Source: an uncultured Cohaesibacter sp. | GTDB taxonomy: Bacteria > Pseudomonadota > Alphaproteobacteria > Rhizobiales > Cohaesibacteraceae | Length of the DNA: 64,000 nt | Direction: 5' to 3' | Assembly: GCF_963666525.1 (NCBI RefSeq) | Contig: NZ_OY762905.1 | Span: 3,265,501 to 3,329,500, forward strand | Program-made: the position numbers and the translations under genes | Shown: positions 26,580-36,127 of the stretch, one piece after another | How the letters are laid out: each line of letters starts with the position of its first letter | Numbering within the stretch: position 1 is the first letter of the stretch | Notes under the pieces: generated by a model | Told to the model about the DNA's origin: nothing | Databases searched by the model: none | What the model saw: the letters and a program-made list of their open reading frames with translations, nothing else

Positions 26580-27746
26580 TTGCCGGATAGTATGCAATCA
26601 ACAAATGCCGGACAGGCAACGAACGACGGTGCCGAGCAGCGACCGATGTTCGCCCTGTTTGCTGTCTGGCGCCTGCTCGCAGCCCTGATGGTCATGTTCT
26701 ATCACTTCTGCGCCTTCGGACCCGAAGCCTACAGGCAGTTTGCCATGGACGCAGAGGTCTTCACCGCCCTGCTTGATCTTTTCTTCATCGTCTCCGGCTT
26801 CCTGATCTGGGTTCACTATGCCCAGAAGCTGAACAGCAGCGGCGATTATGGCACCTTTCTGTTGCGCCGTCTGGCCCGGCTCTATCCGCTCCATCTGTTG
26901 ACCCTCGGCATCTTCTGCATTGCCTGGCTGATCATTTCGGTGGCGGGGCTTGATGTGCAGTTGATCGAGTTCTATTCCTTCAGGGAACTGCTGCGCCAGC
27001 TGGTTCTGGTCAATGCCTGGGGGATGTCCGACGGACTGGCCTTCAACTTTGTTTCCTGGTCACTGTCTGCGGAATGGTTCTGCTATCTGGCCTTCCCGTT
27101 GATCGTCATGACCTTCCGCAAGACCGGGCTTCTCGGCCTCATTGCCATGCTGGCGCTGGCCATCGCCCTGCTGGAAGGGCTCACCTACTTCAAGGTCATT
27201 CCCTTCCCGACGTGGCTCGATGCCAATACATGGGGGGCCTATCGGGTTTTTGCCGACTTCATCATGGGGGCCATCATCGCTGTCGTGGCTCACAAACGCC
27301 TTATCGCCATCCAGAGCCACTGGTATGCATGGGGAGCCCTGGCGCTGGCCCTGCTGGTCATGTTCTTCGACCCGGCCTGGGGCTATGGCAACATCATTGC
27401 CATCACCATCGCGCTCTATATCGCCGCGCAGGTCGAGATCAACGCTCCGGAACGAAGCGCCTATCTCATGCCCTTGATGCCGCTCGCCATCGTCTCCTTC
27501 GGCATCTACATGTGGCATCCGGTCTTCACTGCGTCGATTCTGGGGCTGGGCTGGCTGATGATCCTCGAACCGTTGCAGATCATCGGCTTTGCGCCAGTGA
27601 TGGCCGTCGCGGTGATCGTGACAATCGCCACGGCGTTGCTGTCGGCTCGCTTCTTTGAGGCTCCTGCCCGCAGAATGATCCTGTCTCTGAGCCAGAAACG
27701 CTTTTCCGGCGATCTGGTCGGGGGTGCCCTCAGAAAGACCTCGTAG
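26580..27746 (+). CDS. acyltransferase 3 family membrane protein
   Basis: About 388 residues with some ten membrane segments. Family signatures are RLLAALMVMFYHF with the catalytic His, FFIVSGFLIWVHYAQ and LRRLARLYPLHLLTL. Such OafA/YrhL-type proteins O-acetylate cell-surface polysaccharides or other glycans. The frame is open from 26484, but the first 32 residues look unlike the family. A TTG at 26580 is preceded by GGAAGGA and is my preferred start; the ATG at 26592 is also possible. Confidence 0.85.
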   Translation: MPDSMQSTNAGQATNDGAEQRPMFALFAVWRLLAALMVMFYHFCAFGPEAYRQFAMDAEVFTALLDLFFIVSGFLIWVHYAQKLNSSGDYGTFLLRRLARLYPLHLLTLGIFCIAWLIISVAGLDVQLIEFYSFRELLRQLVLVNAWGMSDGLAFNFVSWSLSAEWFCYLAFPLIVMTFRKTGLLGLIAMLALAIALLEGLTYFKVIPFPTWLDANTWGAYRVFADFIMGAIIAVVAHKRLIAIQSHWYAWGALALALLVMFFDPAWGYGNIIAITIALYIAAQVEINAPERSAYLMPLMPLAIVSFGIYMWHPVFTASILGLGWLMILEPLQIIGFAPVMAVAVIVTIATALLSARFFEAPARRMILSLSQKRFSGDLVGGALRKTS

Positions 27747-27784
27747 ACAGTTTGGTGCCGGTCATGCGTGGCGGGCAATTGCCA

Positions 27785-28795
27785 TCAGGCCTGACCGGTG
27801 TTCACCCAGCTTCTGATCAGCCAGGCGGCGATGGAAAACGGTCCGGGCGTATGCGGCAGCGCGCTGTCGGTGCCTCTCGCCATCAGTTCCTTCACTTCCT
27901 CGCGGGTGAACCATTGCGCATCGGTCAGCTCGGTGGTGTCGATGGTGATTTCGCTCGTCAGGGCTTCGGCATAGCACCCAAGCATCAGCGATGAGGGGAA
28001 AGGCCAGGGTTGGCTGGCCATGTAGCGCACGGCACCAACACGGATGGCGGCTTCCTCGAACACTTCCCGGCGGACGGCATTTTCAATGGTTTCGCCCTGC
28101 TCCATGAACCCGGCAAGGGTCGTGTAGATCGGGCCGGTAAAGCGGGTGTGGTGAGCCAGCAGGCAACGCTCGGTGCCGGCATCATCCCGATGCAGCACCA
28201 GCATGATCACGGCCGGGTCTGTCCGCGGGAAATGGATGGCCGAGCAGTTCGGACAATCCCGGCGGGCACCACCCAACGTGACGACGGTTTTGGTGCCGCA
28301 TTTGGAGCAATAGGGGTGCGCCTCATGCCAGTTGAGCAGGCCACGGGCCTGGGCGATGGCACCAAGCTGATCGGCAGGCAGCAGGCCATGCAGCCCAAGC
28401 GTCCGGACCGATTCCAGTCGGTATGTTTCAGAGCCTTCGAGTTCTTGCGCGGCGGCATCGCGGATCAGCGCCGCCAGCCGAGGGGCGTTGCCTTCCTCAG
28501 GGTCCGTGCCGAGAATGATGACCGTTTCCATGTCTGCGCCCAGCGCCTCGGCGGCTTTCTTGTCGAATATCGCTCTGAGGGAGTCGGATTCGCTCGCTCC
28601 GGCTTCGACCACCAGCGTGTCCTTGTGGAACAGGTAGAAGCCTGCAGCGCTGTTTGCCAGCATGGCGGGGATGCTTGTCTCGTCGCGATGCTCGGTGTCC
28701 CGGTCAAGGCGGTTGTGCATGAAGCCTACGCCATCAACGGCAGGAATGGAGCGGGCAGCGGCAAAGGGGTCGCGAGAAAAAGAAAAATCATCCAT
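27785..28795 (-). CDS. nudC: NAD+ diphosphatase NudC
   Basis: 336 residues. A four-cysteine zinc ribbon (YCSKCGTK and CPNCSAIHFPRTDPAVI) is followed by the Nudix box GFMEQGETIENAVRREVFEEAAI. The NudC-specific SQPWPFPxS motif comes next. It hydrolyses NAD(H) and removes NAD caps from RNA. It converges on the acyltransferase and lies downstream of the HIT gene on the same strand. Confidence 0.94.
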   Translation of the reverse strand: MDDFSFSRDPFAAARSIPAVDGVGFMHNRLDRDTEHRDETSIPAMLANSAAGFYLFHKDTLVVEAGASESDSLRAIFDKKAAEALGADMETVIILGTDPEEGNAPRLAALIRDAAAQELEGSETYRLESVRTLGLHGLLPADQLGAIAQARGLLNWHEAHPYCSKCGTKTVVTLGGARRDCPNCSAIHFPRTDPAVIMLVLHRDDAGTERCLLAHHTRFTGPIYTTLAGFMEQGETIENAVRREVFEEAAIRVGAVRYMASQPWPFPSSLMLGCYAEALTSEITIDTTELTDAQWFTREEVKELMARGTDSALPHTPGPFSIAAWLIRSWVNTGQA

Positions 28796-28903
28796 GGGTC
28801 AATTCGTCCGATAAGCGACCAGCCGCAGACTGGGTTTCAGTGCGGTCGGTCTTTAAGTCTAGTAGAGCTGCGACGGAATGGCGGCAGTCAGTGGGAGGGG
28901 GTG

Positions 28904-29317
28904 TCACTCGCTCGACAGTGCTGTTTCGAGCGCCTTGATCAACCTGTCGGCATCATCCTTGTCGTAGGCCTTGGCGGGCAGTTTGCCCCAGATCGGGCCA
29001 GCCCATGCGGCATCGCCTTCAAAGCGGGCAATAACATGAATATGGAGCTGCCGCACCTGATTTCCAAGATTGGCAACATTGAGTTTGTCGCACCTGGTCA
29101 GCGCCTTGAGCGCGCCGGAAACGGACGCGATTTCATCCATCAGCTGATGCTGCAAACCCGTTTCCAGATCGATCAGTTCGGCAAGTCCGGCAATCCTTGG
29201 AACCATCAACAGCCAGGGGAAATTGGAATCATTCACCAGCCGAACCGTGCAGAGCGGCAGATCAGCCACGGGCATGCTATCGGCCTTCAGCTGGGGATCA
29301 AGTGTGAATTCAACCAT
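28904..29317 (-). CDS. HIT-family nucleotide hydrolase/transferase
   Basis: 137 residues. The histidine triad reads QLHIHVIAR, so the first His of the classic HxHxHxx is replaced by Gln, as in several proteobacterial HIT proteins. The N-terminal stretch LCTVRLVNDSNFPWLLMVPR is characteristic of this subgroup. The start at 29317 follows a GGAG site 7 bases upstream. It lies before nudC on the same strand and is divergent from the SRP RNA gene. Confidence 0.87.
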   Translation of the reverse strand: MVEFTLDPQLKADSMPVADLPLCTVRLVNDSNFPWLLMVPRIAGLAELIDLETGLQHQLMDEIASVSGALKALTRCDKLNVANLGNQVRQLHIHVIARFEGDAAWAGPIWGKLPAKAYDKDDADRLIKALETALSSE

Positions 29318-29368
29318 GATTTCACTCCAAATGGCTAGAGATACTGAAATTGATTCTCTTATTGCCTC

Positions 29369-29399
29369 TTGCAATAGCACGCCACAAGTGACATATGAA
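29369..29399 (+). promoter_or_regulatory. probable promoter of the SRP RNA gene
   Basis: TTGCAA at 29369-29374 and CATATG or TATGAA at 29392-29399 lie 17-19 bases apart, ending about 6 bases before the predicted 5' end of the RNA. The match is only moderate. Confidence 0.4.
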
Positions 29400-29404
29400 C
29401 AGTC

Positions 29405-29501
29405 GGAAGGTTGGCAATGGACGTTCCCCTCGCCAACCGGGTCAGGTCCGGAAGGAAGCAGCCCTAACGAGTTACAGAGCGGGTCATCTGTTCAGCCTTC
29501 C
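29405..29501 (+). ncRNA. ffs: signal recognition particle RNA, small bacterial type
   Basis: About 97 bases. The invariant SRP tip is present as GTCAGGTCCGGAAGGAAGCA with the paired GCCCTAAC side. The ends GGAAGG (29405-29410) and CCTTCC (29496-29501) close the long hairpin. It lies immediately upstream of dnaX, its usual place in alphaproteobacteria. The RNA binds Ffh to target membrane proteins. Confidence 0.95.
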
Positions 29502-29723
29502 ACTTATCCCCCCTCTTCCGCCGAAATGATCAGCCAGTCGGACCATAGACCGGATGGAGAATGCTGTCCAACGGACCATTTCGCATTGCTCCCGTGCAAT
29601 TGGGGTGAGCGCTGCTGCTTTCAACAACAATTGACTTTCCGTCGACAAGATGGGTGACGCAGCGCGCGTTCCTCTGCTATGGATAGCCATACTCTGTTTT
29701 GCAAGAAGGCTCGGGATTCCCTA

Positions 29724-31745
29724 ATGGACGATCAGGAACATCAGACAGCTGAAGGTTATCGCGTACTGGCGCGCAAGTACCGCCCTGCGAGCTTCGATGA
29801 TCTGATCGGGCAGGCACCCATGGTGCGCACCCTGACCAACGCCTTCAAGGCCGGGCGCATCGCACAGGCCTACATGCTGACCGGTGTGCGTGGTGTAGGC
29901 AAGACCACCACCGCCCGCATTCTGGCCCGCGCCCTCAATTACGAGATCCCCGGTGAGATCAACGCGCCCACCATCGACATGCCCCGCATGGGCACCCACT
30001 GTCAGGCGATCATGGAAGGTCGCCATGTGGACATCATGGAAATGGACGCCGCCTCCCACACCTCCATCAACGATATCCGCGAGATCATCGAGGCGGCGCG
30101 CTACAAGCCGGTCAGTGCGCGCTACAAGGTCTACATCATCGACGAAGTGCACATGCTCTCGACCGCCGCCTTCAACGGCCTGTTGAAGACGCTGGAAGAG
30201 CCGCCTGAACATGTGAAGTTCATCTTCGCAACCACCGAAATCCGCAAGGTGCCGGTCACCGTGCTGTCCCGCTGCCAGCGGTTCGATCTGCGTCGCATCG
30301 ATGCAGGCGAAATGGCCACCTATATGCAGAAGCTCTGCGGCAGGGAAAAGGTCGAGATCGAGGATGATGCGCTGCAGATGATCGCAAGGGCAGGGGAAGG
30401 CTCCGTGCGCGACTCGCTGTCGCTGCTCGATCAGGCCATTTCCCATGGCGCAGGCCGGATCACGTCGGAAACCACCCGGCAGATGCTGGGCCTTGCCGAC
30501 CGCGCCCGCATCATCGACCTGTTTGAGGCGCTGATGAAAGGCGATATCGCCAGGGCGCTGGATGAACTCAAGAGCCAGTATGACATCGGTGCCGAGCCCG
30601 CAGTCGTGCTCTCCGACCTGGCCGACTTTGTCCATCTGGTCACCCGCCTCAAGCTGACCCCGGATGCCAGCTCCGACGCTGCCGCGACCGAGGCCGAGAA
30701 AACCCGGGGGCGCGACTTTGCCGGTACGCTTTCCGTGCGGGTTCTTTCCCGCGCCTGGCAGATGCTGCTCAAGGGGCTGGCAGAGGTGCAATCTTCACCG
30801 CGTCCGCTGGCCTCTGCCGAGATGGTGCTGGTGCGGATGGCCTATGTCGCCGATCTGCCAAGCCCGGATGAAGCCCTCAGGATGCTGGCCAACAAGGATT
30901 TCCGCCCGCCGATGCCAACCGGTGCCGGATCGGGACCATCCACACCGCCCGATGCGCGGGTGCCCGGTGCGCCATCCCAGCCACCGCAACAGGCCCAGAT
31001 GCCACAGGGAGTTCCCCCGCAAAGCCCGGGGCCGTCAGGTAGCGCAGGCCCCACTGCCATGCAGGCGGGGGCGGGCATGGCTTCGCGCGGCATCAATGCC
31101 GCCAATGTGCCCGCAGTGGATGTGCCTCCAGACCACCTGCGGGGATATGCCGAGCCGGCACAGGCCGAGAGAGCCAATTTGCGCCTGGTTTCCAGCCAGA
31201 GCGAAGCACAGGTCAACCGGCAGAGGCCCAGCGCGTCTGCGCTCGGAGCCGGGCAGGGGCCGGTTTCGCCGGTCAAGCCGGTCATTACCCGATTTGAAGA
31301 GATCATCGCGCTGGCCAAGTCCCACCGGGATATCGCCCTGCAGTTCATTCTGGAATCCGCAGTGCGTCCTGTTTCGGTCGAACCGGGACGGGTGGTGATC
31401 GCTTATGATGGCGTCGACGGTGAAGCGTTGCAGAGCAAGCTGTCGCGCAAGCTCTCCGACTGGACCGGCGAGCGCTGGCTGGTTGATCTGGCCAAGGAAG
31501 GCGGTGGTGCTACCCTTTTCGAGCGCAAGGAAGAGCGTGAACGGCAGGCCCGCGAGGAAGCCGACCATCATCCTCTGGTCGAAGCCGTGCGCAAGGCCTT
31601 CCCCGGCTCCAAGGTGGTTGATGTGCGCATCAATCGCGACTTTGAAGAGGAATTTCTGGCCCCCGTCGTTGAAGATCCGGAAGAAGAGGGCGATATGTCC
31701 CTGATGATCGATGACGCCGATGAACTGGGGCTGGACGATTTCTAG
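29724..31745 (+). CDS. dnaX: DNA polymerase III tau subunit
   Basis: 673 residues. The AAA+ clamp-loader domain has Walker A GVRGVGKTTT at about 54-63, DEVHML at 140-145 and sensor SRCQRFDLRR. The zinc module between them keeps only one cysteine (C93), unlike the four in E. coli. A Pro/Gln/Gly-rich linker (about 400-470) leads to the C-terminal polymerase-binding domain. I saw no A6G slippery site for a gamma product. The start at 29724 (MDDQEH) has only a weak ribosome-binding site; an ATG at 29679 is the alternative. Confidence 0.94.
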   Translation: MDDQEHQTAEGYRVLARKYRPASFDDLIGQAPMVRTLTNAFKAGRIAQAYMLTGVRGVGKTTTARILARALNYEIPGEINAPTIDMPRMGTHCQAIMEGRHVDIMEMDAASHTSINDIREIIEAARYKPVSARYKVYIIDEVHMLSTAAFNGLLKTLEEPPEHVKFIFATTEIRKVPVTVLSRCQRFDLRRIDAGEMATYMQKLCGREKVEIEDDALQMIARAGEGSVRDSLSLLDQAISHGAGRITSETTRQMLGLADRARIIDLFEALMKGDIARALDELKSQYDIGAEPAVVLSDLADFVHLVTRLKLTPDASSDAAATEAEKTRGRDFAGTLSVRVLSRAWQMLLKGLAEVQSSPRPLASAEMVLVRMAYVADLPSPDEALRMLANKDFRPPMPTGAGSGPSTPPDARVPGAPSQPPQQAQMPQGVPPQSPGPSGSAGPTAMQAGAGMASRGINAANVPAVDVPPDHLRGYAEPAQAERANLRLVSSQSEAQVNRQRPSASALGAGQGPVSPVKPVITRFEEIIALAKSHRDIALQFILESAVRPVSVEPGRVVIAYDGVDGEALQSKLSRKLSDWTGERWLVDLAKEGGGATLFERKEERERQAREEADHHPLVEAVRKAFPGSKVVDVRINRDFEEEFLAPVVEDPEEEGDMSLMIDDADELGLDDF

Positions 31746-31843
31746 CCTCGGCGGCGGCGCAAGCAAACCCGAATGACACCCAATAGAGATGAGCCCGCTG
31801 GCGCTTCAGAGCCGCCGGGGCGTCACCATGAAAGGAAGATCCC

Positions 31844-32164
31844 ATGGACATGATGAAGATGATGAAGAAGGCGAAGGAAATGCAGGCCAAGATGGCCGAG
31901 ATGCAGGAACAGGTCGCCGAAATGGAAGCAACCGGCGTCTCCGGTGGCGACATGGTCAAGGTCGTCCTGACCGGCAAGGGTCAGATGAAGTCCCTGTCCA
32001 TCGACCCGTCGTTGATCAATGCCGACGATGCGGAAATTCTTGAAGACCTCATCATTGCAGCCCACAATGACGCCAAGGCCAAGGTGGAAGCCGCCATGCA
32101 GGACAAGATGCAGTCCATGGCGAGCGATCTGGGCCTGCCCGCAGGCATGAAACTGCCGTTCTGA
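31844..32164 (+). CDS. ybaB: YbaB/EbfC nucleoid-associated protein
   Basis: 106 residues starting [17 protein letters not shown], with the [20 protein letters not shown] core of the YbaB family. It binds DNA as a tweezer-like dimer. It lies 98 bases after dnaX, and a GGAAGA site precedes the start. It is normally followed at once by recR, but here a LysE-type gene intervenes. Confidence 0.95.
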   Translation: MDMMKMMKKAKEMQAKMAEMQEQVAEMEATGVSGGDMVKVVLTGKGQMKSLSIDPSLINADDAEILEDLIIAAHNDAKAKVEAAMQDKMQSMASDLGLPAGMKLPF

Positions 32165-32235
32165 TCTGGTTGTCCTGATTGTGTTGGCCTGTTCTTTCTG
32201 CCAGTTTTTCTGTCAGTCACAAAAGAGTTGATCCG

Positions 32236-32853
32236 ATGACCCTTTCCTCCCTGTTGCTTTATGCCGGAACCCTGTTTCTGGTTGCCAGCGTGCCGGGGCC
32301 CAGCATCACGACGCTGGTCGCCCGTGTGCTCAGCCGCGGTTATCGCGATGTGCTGCCCTTCGTTGTGGCCATGTGGCTCGGTGAGGCGGTCTGGCTGTCG
32401 CTGGCCATCGGCGGGCTCTCGGTTGTTGCGTCCAGCTTTGCTTCGGTCTTTGCCGTCATCAAATGGCTCGGCTGCTGCTATCTGGTCTATATGGCTTACA
32501 GGATGTGGACGTCCCGTCACGATGTGGCGGAAGAGCTGGTTCTGCCAACCCGGAAATCCGGTGCCGGCATGTTTCTGGCCGGGTTCGCGGTGACCATGGG
32601 CAATCCCAAGATCATGCTCTTTTATGCCGCCCTGTTGCCGACGCTCATCGATCTCGGCTCGGTCACTACGGTGGGCTGGTTCGAGCTGATGGTCACCATG
32701 CTGATCACGTTGGCGACGGTCGATCTGGGCTGGGTCTTCTTTGCCAGCAAGGCGCGACTGTTGCTGAAGAGTCCGCGGGCGGTCCGCATCGCCAATCGGA
32801 CCGGTGCGGTTGCCATGGCAGGGGCCGCAGCGGCAATCGTCAGCAAATCCTGA
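32236..32853 (+). CDS. LysE/RhtB family amino-acid exporter
   Basis: 205 residues with about six membrane segments. The family signature appears as SVPGPSITTLVARVLSRGYRDVLPF, and a second conserved part as GFAVTMGNPKIMLFYAALLPTLI. These transporters export amino acids or analogues. The start at 32236 follows AAAAGAG. It sits between ybaB and recR on the same strand, an insertion in a block that is usually contiguous. Confidence 0.88.
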   Translation: MTLSSLLLYAGTLFLVASVPGPSITTLVARVLSRGYRDVLPFVVAMWLGEAVWLSLAIGGLSVVASSFASVFAVIKWLGCCYLVYMAYRMWTSRHDVAEELVLPTRKSGAGMFLAGFAVTMGNPKIMLFYAALLPTLIDLGSVTTVGWFELMVTMLITLATVDLGWVFFASKARLLLKSPRAVRIANRTGAVAMAGAAAAIVSKS

Positions 32854-32898
32854 GGGATCGCTCGCCCGGAGTGAGGCGACAGCAAGGTGAGGTATGGA

Positions 32899-33543
32899 AT
32901 GGCCAGTCATGTTGCCGGACCTGAAATTGAGAAGCTGATCAAACTGCTTTCGCGTCTGCCCGGTTTGGGACCGCGTTCGGCCCGGCGGGTGGCGCTGCAT
33001 CTGATCAAGAATCGTGAGCAGCTGCTTTTGCCGCTATCCGATGCCATGCGCGAAGCCGTCGAGACCATCAAGGTCTGCGAGACCTGTGGCAACATCGACA
33101 GCACCAGCCCCTGCACGATCTGTAACGACAGCCGTCGCGACGCCTCTGTTCTGGTGGTGGTCGAGGATGTCTCGGACCTTTGGGCGCTGGAGCGTGCATC
33201 GGTCATCAACGCGCCCTACCATGTGCTGGGCGGAACCCTGAGCCCGCTTGACGGGGTCGGACCGGATGATCTCAACATCGCCGGGCTTCTGCGCCGCACA
33301 GCAAAGGGTGAGGTCAAGGAAATCATCCTCGCGGTCAACGCCACCGTGGAGGGCCAGACGACGGCCCATTACATCACCGATCAGCTACAGGCACAGGCCC
33401 GCGCGCTGAAGGCGGCCAATCCGGACCACGAGCCGCTGAAGATCTCCCAGCTTGCCCATGGCGTGCCGATCGGCGGCGAGCTTGACTATCTCGACGAGGG
33501 CACCCTGCTGCAGGCAATCCGCAGCCGCAAAGTGTTCGAATAG
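32899..33543 (+). CDS. recR: recombination mediator RecR
   Basis: 214 residues. The N-terminal helix-hairpin-helix ([20 protein letters not shown]) is followed by a four-cysteine zinc finger (C60, C63, C72, C75) and a Toprim domain ([25 protein letters not shown]). With RecO it loads RecA at gapped DNA. The ATG at 32899 has a GAGGT site; a GTG at 32887 is a less likely start. Confidence 0.95.
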   Translation: MASHVAGPEIEKLIKLLSRLPGLGPRSARRVALHLIKNREQLLLPLSDAMREAVETIKVCETCGNIDSTSPCTICNDSRRDASVLVVVEDVSDLWALERASVINAPYHVLGGTLSPLDGVGPDDLNIAGLLRRTAKGEVKEIILAVNATVEGQTTAHYITDQLQAQARALKAANPDHEPLKISQLAHGVPIGGELDYLDEGTLLQAIRSRKVFE

Positions 33544-33623
33544 CGAGCCTTGGCGACGCAGCAACCGGCCGATCAATGGTCCCGGAGACATTTGCCACGC
33601 GAACCCAAGCCGTTTGCAGTGTG

Positions 33624-33968
33624 CTAGTTGGACGGCTTGGGCAGGTCTTTCGCCTGCCTTTCCTGTTTTTCAATGCAGTCCTTGAACAGGCCATAACTGC
33701 CAGACCCGGACCGGTCGTTCCTGTCCGAACGGGCGGCTTTGTCACAGAGCTGGCGGGTCGTGCCGCTGATCTCGCTCCACCGGTCGTCAAGTTGCGCTTG
33801 AGCGAAATATTCAGACGTCAGGCAAGGATCGTAGATATCTTTGGAAAGTTGCCCGTCCGGGCCTGTCGCATAGGCCGTACAGTAGCCTTCTGAGTCATAA
33901 TGCGGCAAGTCGCTGGCAAAGGCTGGCTGACAGATGAGAAAAGCTGGCAGAAGAAAAAGAAAGCGCAT
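33624..33968 (-). CDS. small secreted cysteine-containing protein of unknown function
   Basis: 114 residues with a signal peptide (MRFLFLLPAFLICQPAFA, cleavage before SD). The mature part has four cysteines (about positions 30, 49, 74 and 97) in a polar, charged chain ending DLPKPSN, which suggests two disulfides. It lies between recR and rmuC and is convergent with recR. I do not recognise the family. Confidence 0.65.
   Translation of the reverse strand: MRFLFLLPAFLICQPAFASDLPHYDSEGYCTAYATGPDGQLSKDIYDPCLTSEYFAQAQLDDRWSEISGTTRQLCDKAARSDRNDRSGSGSYGLFKDCIEKQERQAKDLPKPSN
33640..33670 (+). terminator. possible recR terminator inside the convergent gene's coding end
   Basis: Stem GGCAGG (33640-33645) / CCTGCC (33653-33658) with a 7-base loop, followed by TTTCCTGTTTTT. 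It lies about 100 bases after recR and within the last codons of the minus-strand secreted-protein gene. A longer inverted repeat CCCAAGCCGT/ACGGCTTGGG (33604-33641) overlaps it. Confidence 0.45.
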
Positions 33969-34055
33969 GGTGCACCTGCAATCGGATTGGCGTTGTGTGA
34001 GACTAGAACCGCAGGCAGCCCAGACACAAGATGCTTTTGTCGCAATGGTTGAAAA

Positions 34056-35411
34056 CTAGTCGTCTTCACGCCCGAACAGCAAGCCTGTCGTGCCAGAACT
34101 GTTGTTGTTGCTGTCATTGGTGCGCTCTCTGGGGCCGGCGATGCCATAGGGACCTTTGACGGGAGCCCGCAACGGAACTGTTGGTGTCTCTATTTCGGAA
34201 AGCTTCGGAAGAGGTTCTGCCGGACTGTCCTCGGGCAGATGTCGGGTCAGGTCTTGTGCCGCAGCCTCCAGTTCCCTTTCGCTGACGTCGATCTCCTCGA
34301 TCTTGCGGCCTCGGGTGACGATCTTGCCCGTCGAGGTGAGGATCTGCTCCACATCCTTCTGTGCCTGGTTGAAATGGCTTTGTAGCTTGGAAACCCGGTC
34401 GTCCAGTCGGCTGACATCCTCGACAAGTAGCGTCACTTCGCGCTGGATGATATGAGCCTGCTCGCGCATCCGGGCATCCTTGAGGATCGACTGTATCACC
34501 TGGATCGACAGGGTCAGCAGCGACGGCGAGACAATGACGATGCGGGCGCGGTGGGCAGTCTGCACGATATCGTCGAACTGCTCATGCAGATCGGCAAACA
34601 GGCTTTCCGACGGCACGAACATAAAGGCCGTGTCCTGCGTTTCGCCGACGATGAAATAGCGCTCGGAAATGTCCTTGATATGCTTCTTGACGTCATTGCG
34701 GAAGCGGGTGCGGGCTGCCTTGTCCTCGTCCGGGTTGGTCGCTTCCTTGACCGCAGTCCAGCCTTCCAGCGGAAATTTGGCATCGATGATCAGCACGGCG
34801 GTATCGTTGGGGATATGGATGACGCAGTCCGGGCGCTTGCCATTCGACAGGGTGAACTGGAAATCATAGGCATGTCTTGGCAGGGCATCCTCGATGATGG
34901 CTTCCATGCGTCCCTGCCCGAATGTGCCGCGGGTCTGTTTGTTGGCAAGGATCTGCTGCAGTTCCACCACGCGGCCGGACAGTTCGGTGATATTGCCCTG
35001 CGCCTTGTCGATAACCGCCAGCCGCTCATGCAGGGCACGCAAATGGTCGCCGGTCATCTTCTGCTGTTCACCAAGGCTGCGGGTCACGGTCTGGGTCAGC
35101 CGGTGGCCCATGCCGTCCATCCGGTTGGTCAGCGCCTGGGACATCTCGGTCTGGCGGGTCGAGAAGATCTCGGCCATCGTCTGCATGCGCCCGGTCATCT
35201 CTGCCTGAAGGCGGGAAAGCTCCTCCACCTGAGCCCGTTGAGCCCGCGCCTGTTCCTGGGCCTCGTAGAGCGCATGTTCCCGGGCGCCGTTCTGTCGCAT
35301 GAGGCCGAGCAGCAGCCACAGGACAAGCCCCGCGATCAGCGCCAGAGCGCCGATCAGCACCTGAAATGTGGTGAGGCCATACTGGCCGATGGTGATCACG
35401 ATGTCATTCAT
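34056..35411 (-). CDS. rmuC: DNA recombination protein RmuC
   Basis: 451 residues. A single N-terminal membrane segment (about 12-35) is followed by a long Arg/Glu/Gln-rich coiled coil to about 130. The RmuC nuclease-like domain comes next (DCVIHIPNDTAVLIIDAKFPLEGW, FMFVPSESLFADLHE). RmuC limits inversions between repeats. The start at 35411 (MNDIVITIGQYG) is chosen because the upstream residues are not conserved; its ribosome-binding site is weak. It is divergent from def. Confidence 0.92.
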   Translation of the reverse strand: MNDIVITIGQYGLTTFQVLIGALALIAGLVLWLLLGLMRQNGAREHALYEAQEQARAQRAQVEELSRLQAEMTGRMQTMAEIFSTRQTEMSQALTNRMDGMGHRLTQTVTRSLGEQQKMTGDHLRALHERLAVIDKAQGNITELSGRVVELQQILANKQTRGTFGQGRMEAIIEDALPRHAYDFQFTLSNGKRPDCVIHIPNDTAVLIIDAKFPLEGWTAVKEATNPDEDKAARTRFRNDVKKHIKDISERYFIVGETQDTAFMFVPSESLFADLHEQFDDIVQTAHRARIVIVSPSLLTLSIQVIQSILKDARMREQAHIIQREVTLLVEDVSRLDDRVSKLQSHFNQAQKDVEQILTSTGKIVTRGRKIEEIDVSERELEAAAQDLTRHLPEDSPAEPLPKLSEIETPTVPLRAPVKGPYGIAGPRERTNDSNNNSSGTTGLLFGREDD

Positions 35412-35568
35412 GGCGTGATTATAGAGTGATTCGGATGTGGCAAGAAACAAAGAGTGAACATATTAAAAGCCGACCGGGCATGGACTTAATGCGAAAAGCT
35501 CAGGATTTTCCTGCCCCTTGATGCGCTTTGCGATTGACGCTCGCGGTGGAAACGCTTATTTCAGCTTC

Positions 35569-36087
35569 ATGGCAGTGATGGATATTGTAACATTGCCGGA
35601 TCCGATCCTGCGAAAGCAGTCGCTTCCGGTTGAGCGCGTGGACGATGATCTGCGCCGACTTCTCGATGATATGCTGGAAACCATGTATAAGGCCCCGGGC
35701 ATCGGCTTGGCTGGCATACAGGTGGGCGTGGACAGGCGCATCTTTGTGATGGATACCTCGCGAGAGGAAAACGCCCCCATCTGCATGATCAATCCGCAAA
35801 TCATCTTCCAGTCAGAAGAGCTGAACACCCACGAAGAGGGGTGTCTGTCGATTCCTGAATATTATGCGGAGGTTGACCGGCCCAAGCTTGTGACGATGAA
35901 GTTTCTGGATCGTTTCGGCAAGGAGCAACAGCTCGAGCTCGACGGTCTTGATGCCACCTGCGCCCAGCATGAGTTCGATCATCTGAACGGTGCCCTGTTC
36001 ATCGACTATATCTCAAAGCTGCGTCGCGACCGGGTGATCAAGAAATTCACCAAGCTGGCGAAACAGAAGGACAAGAGCGTCCTCTAG
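35569..36087 (+). CDS. def: peptide deformylase
   Basis: 172 residues. Motif 1 reads [10 protein letters not shown] (usually GLAAxQ), motif 2 EGCLSIP with metal Cys92, and motif 3 QHEFDHLNG with the HExxH-type metal and catalytic residues. It removes the formyl group from nascent proteins. I chose the ATG at 35569 ([14 protein letters not shown]) from the family; no strong ribosome-binding site decides it, and 35521 or 35578 remain possible. fmt follows 40 bases later. Confidence 0.93.
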   Translation: MAVMDIVTLPDPILRKQSLPVERVDDDLRRLLDDMLETMYKAPGIGLAGIQVGVDRRIFVMDTSREENAPICMINPQIIFQSEELNTHEEGCLSIPEYYAEVDRPKLVTMKFLDRFGKEQQLELDGLDATCAQHEFDHLNGALFIDYISKLRRDRVIKKFTKLAKQKDKSVL

Positions 36088-36127
36088 GGCGTCTGTCAAA
36101 CCGTCACCACCTTGGAAAGGATCGAGC

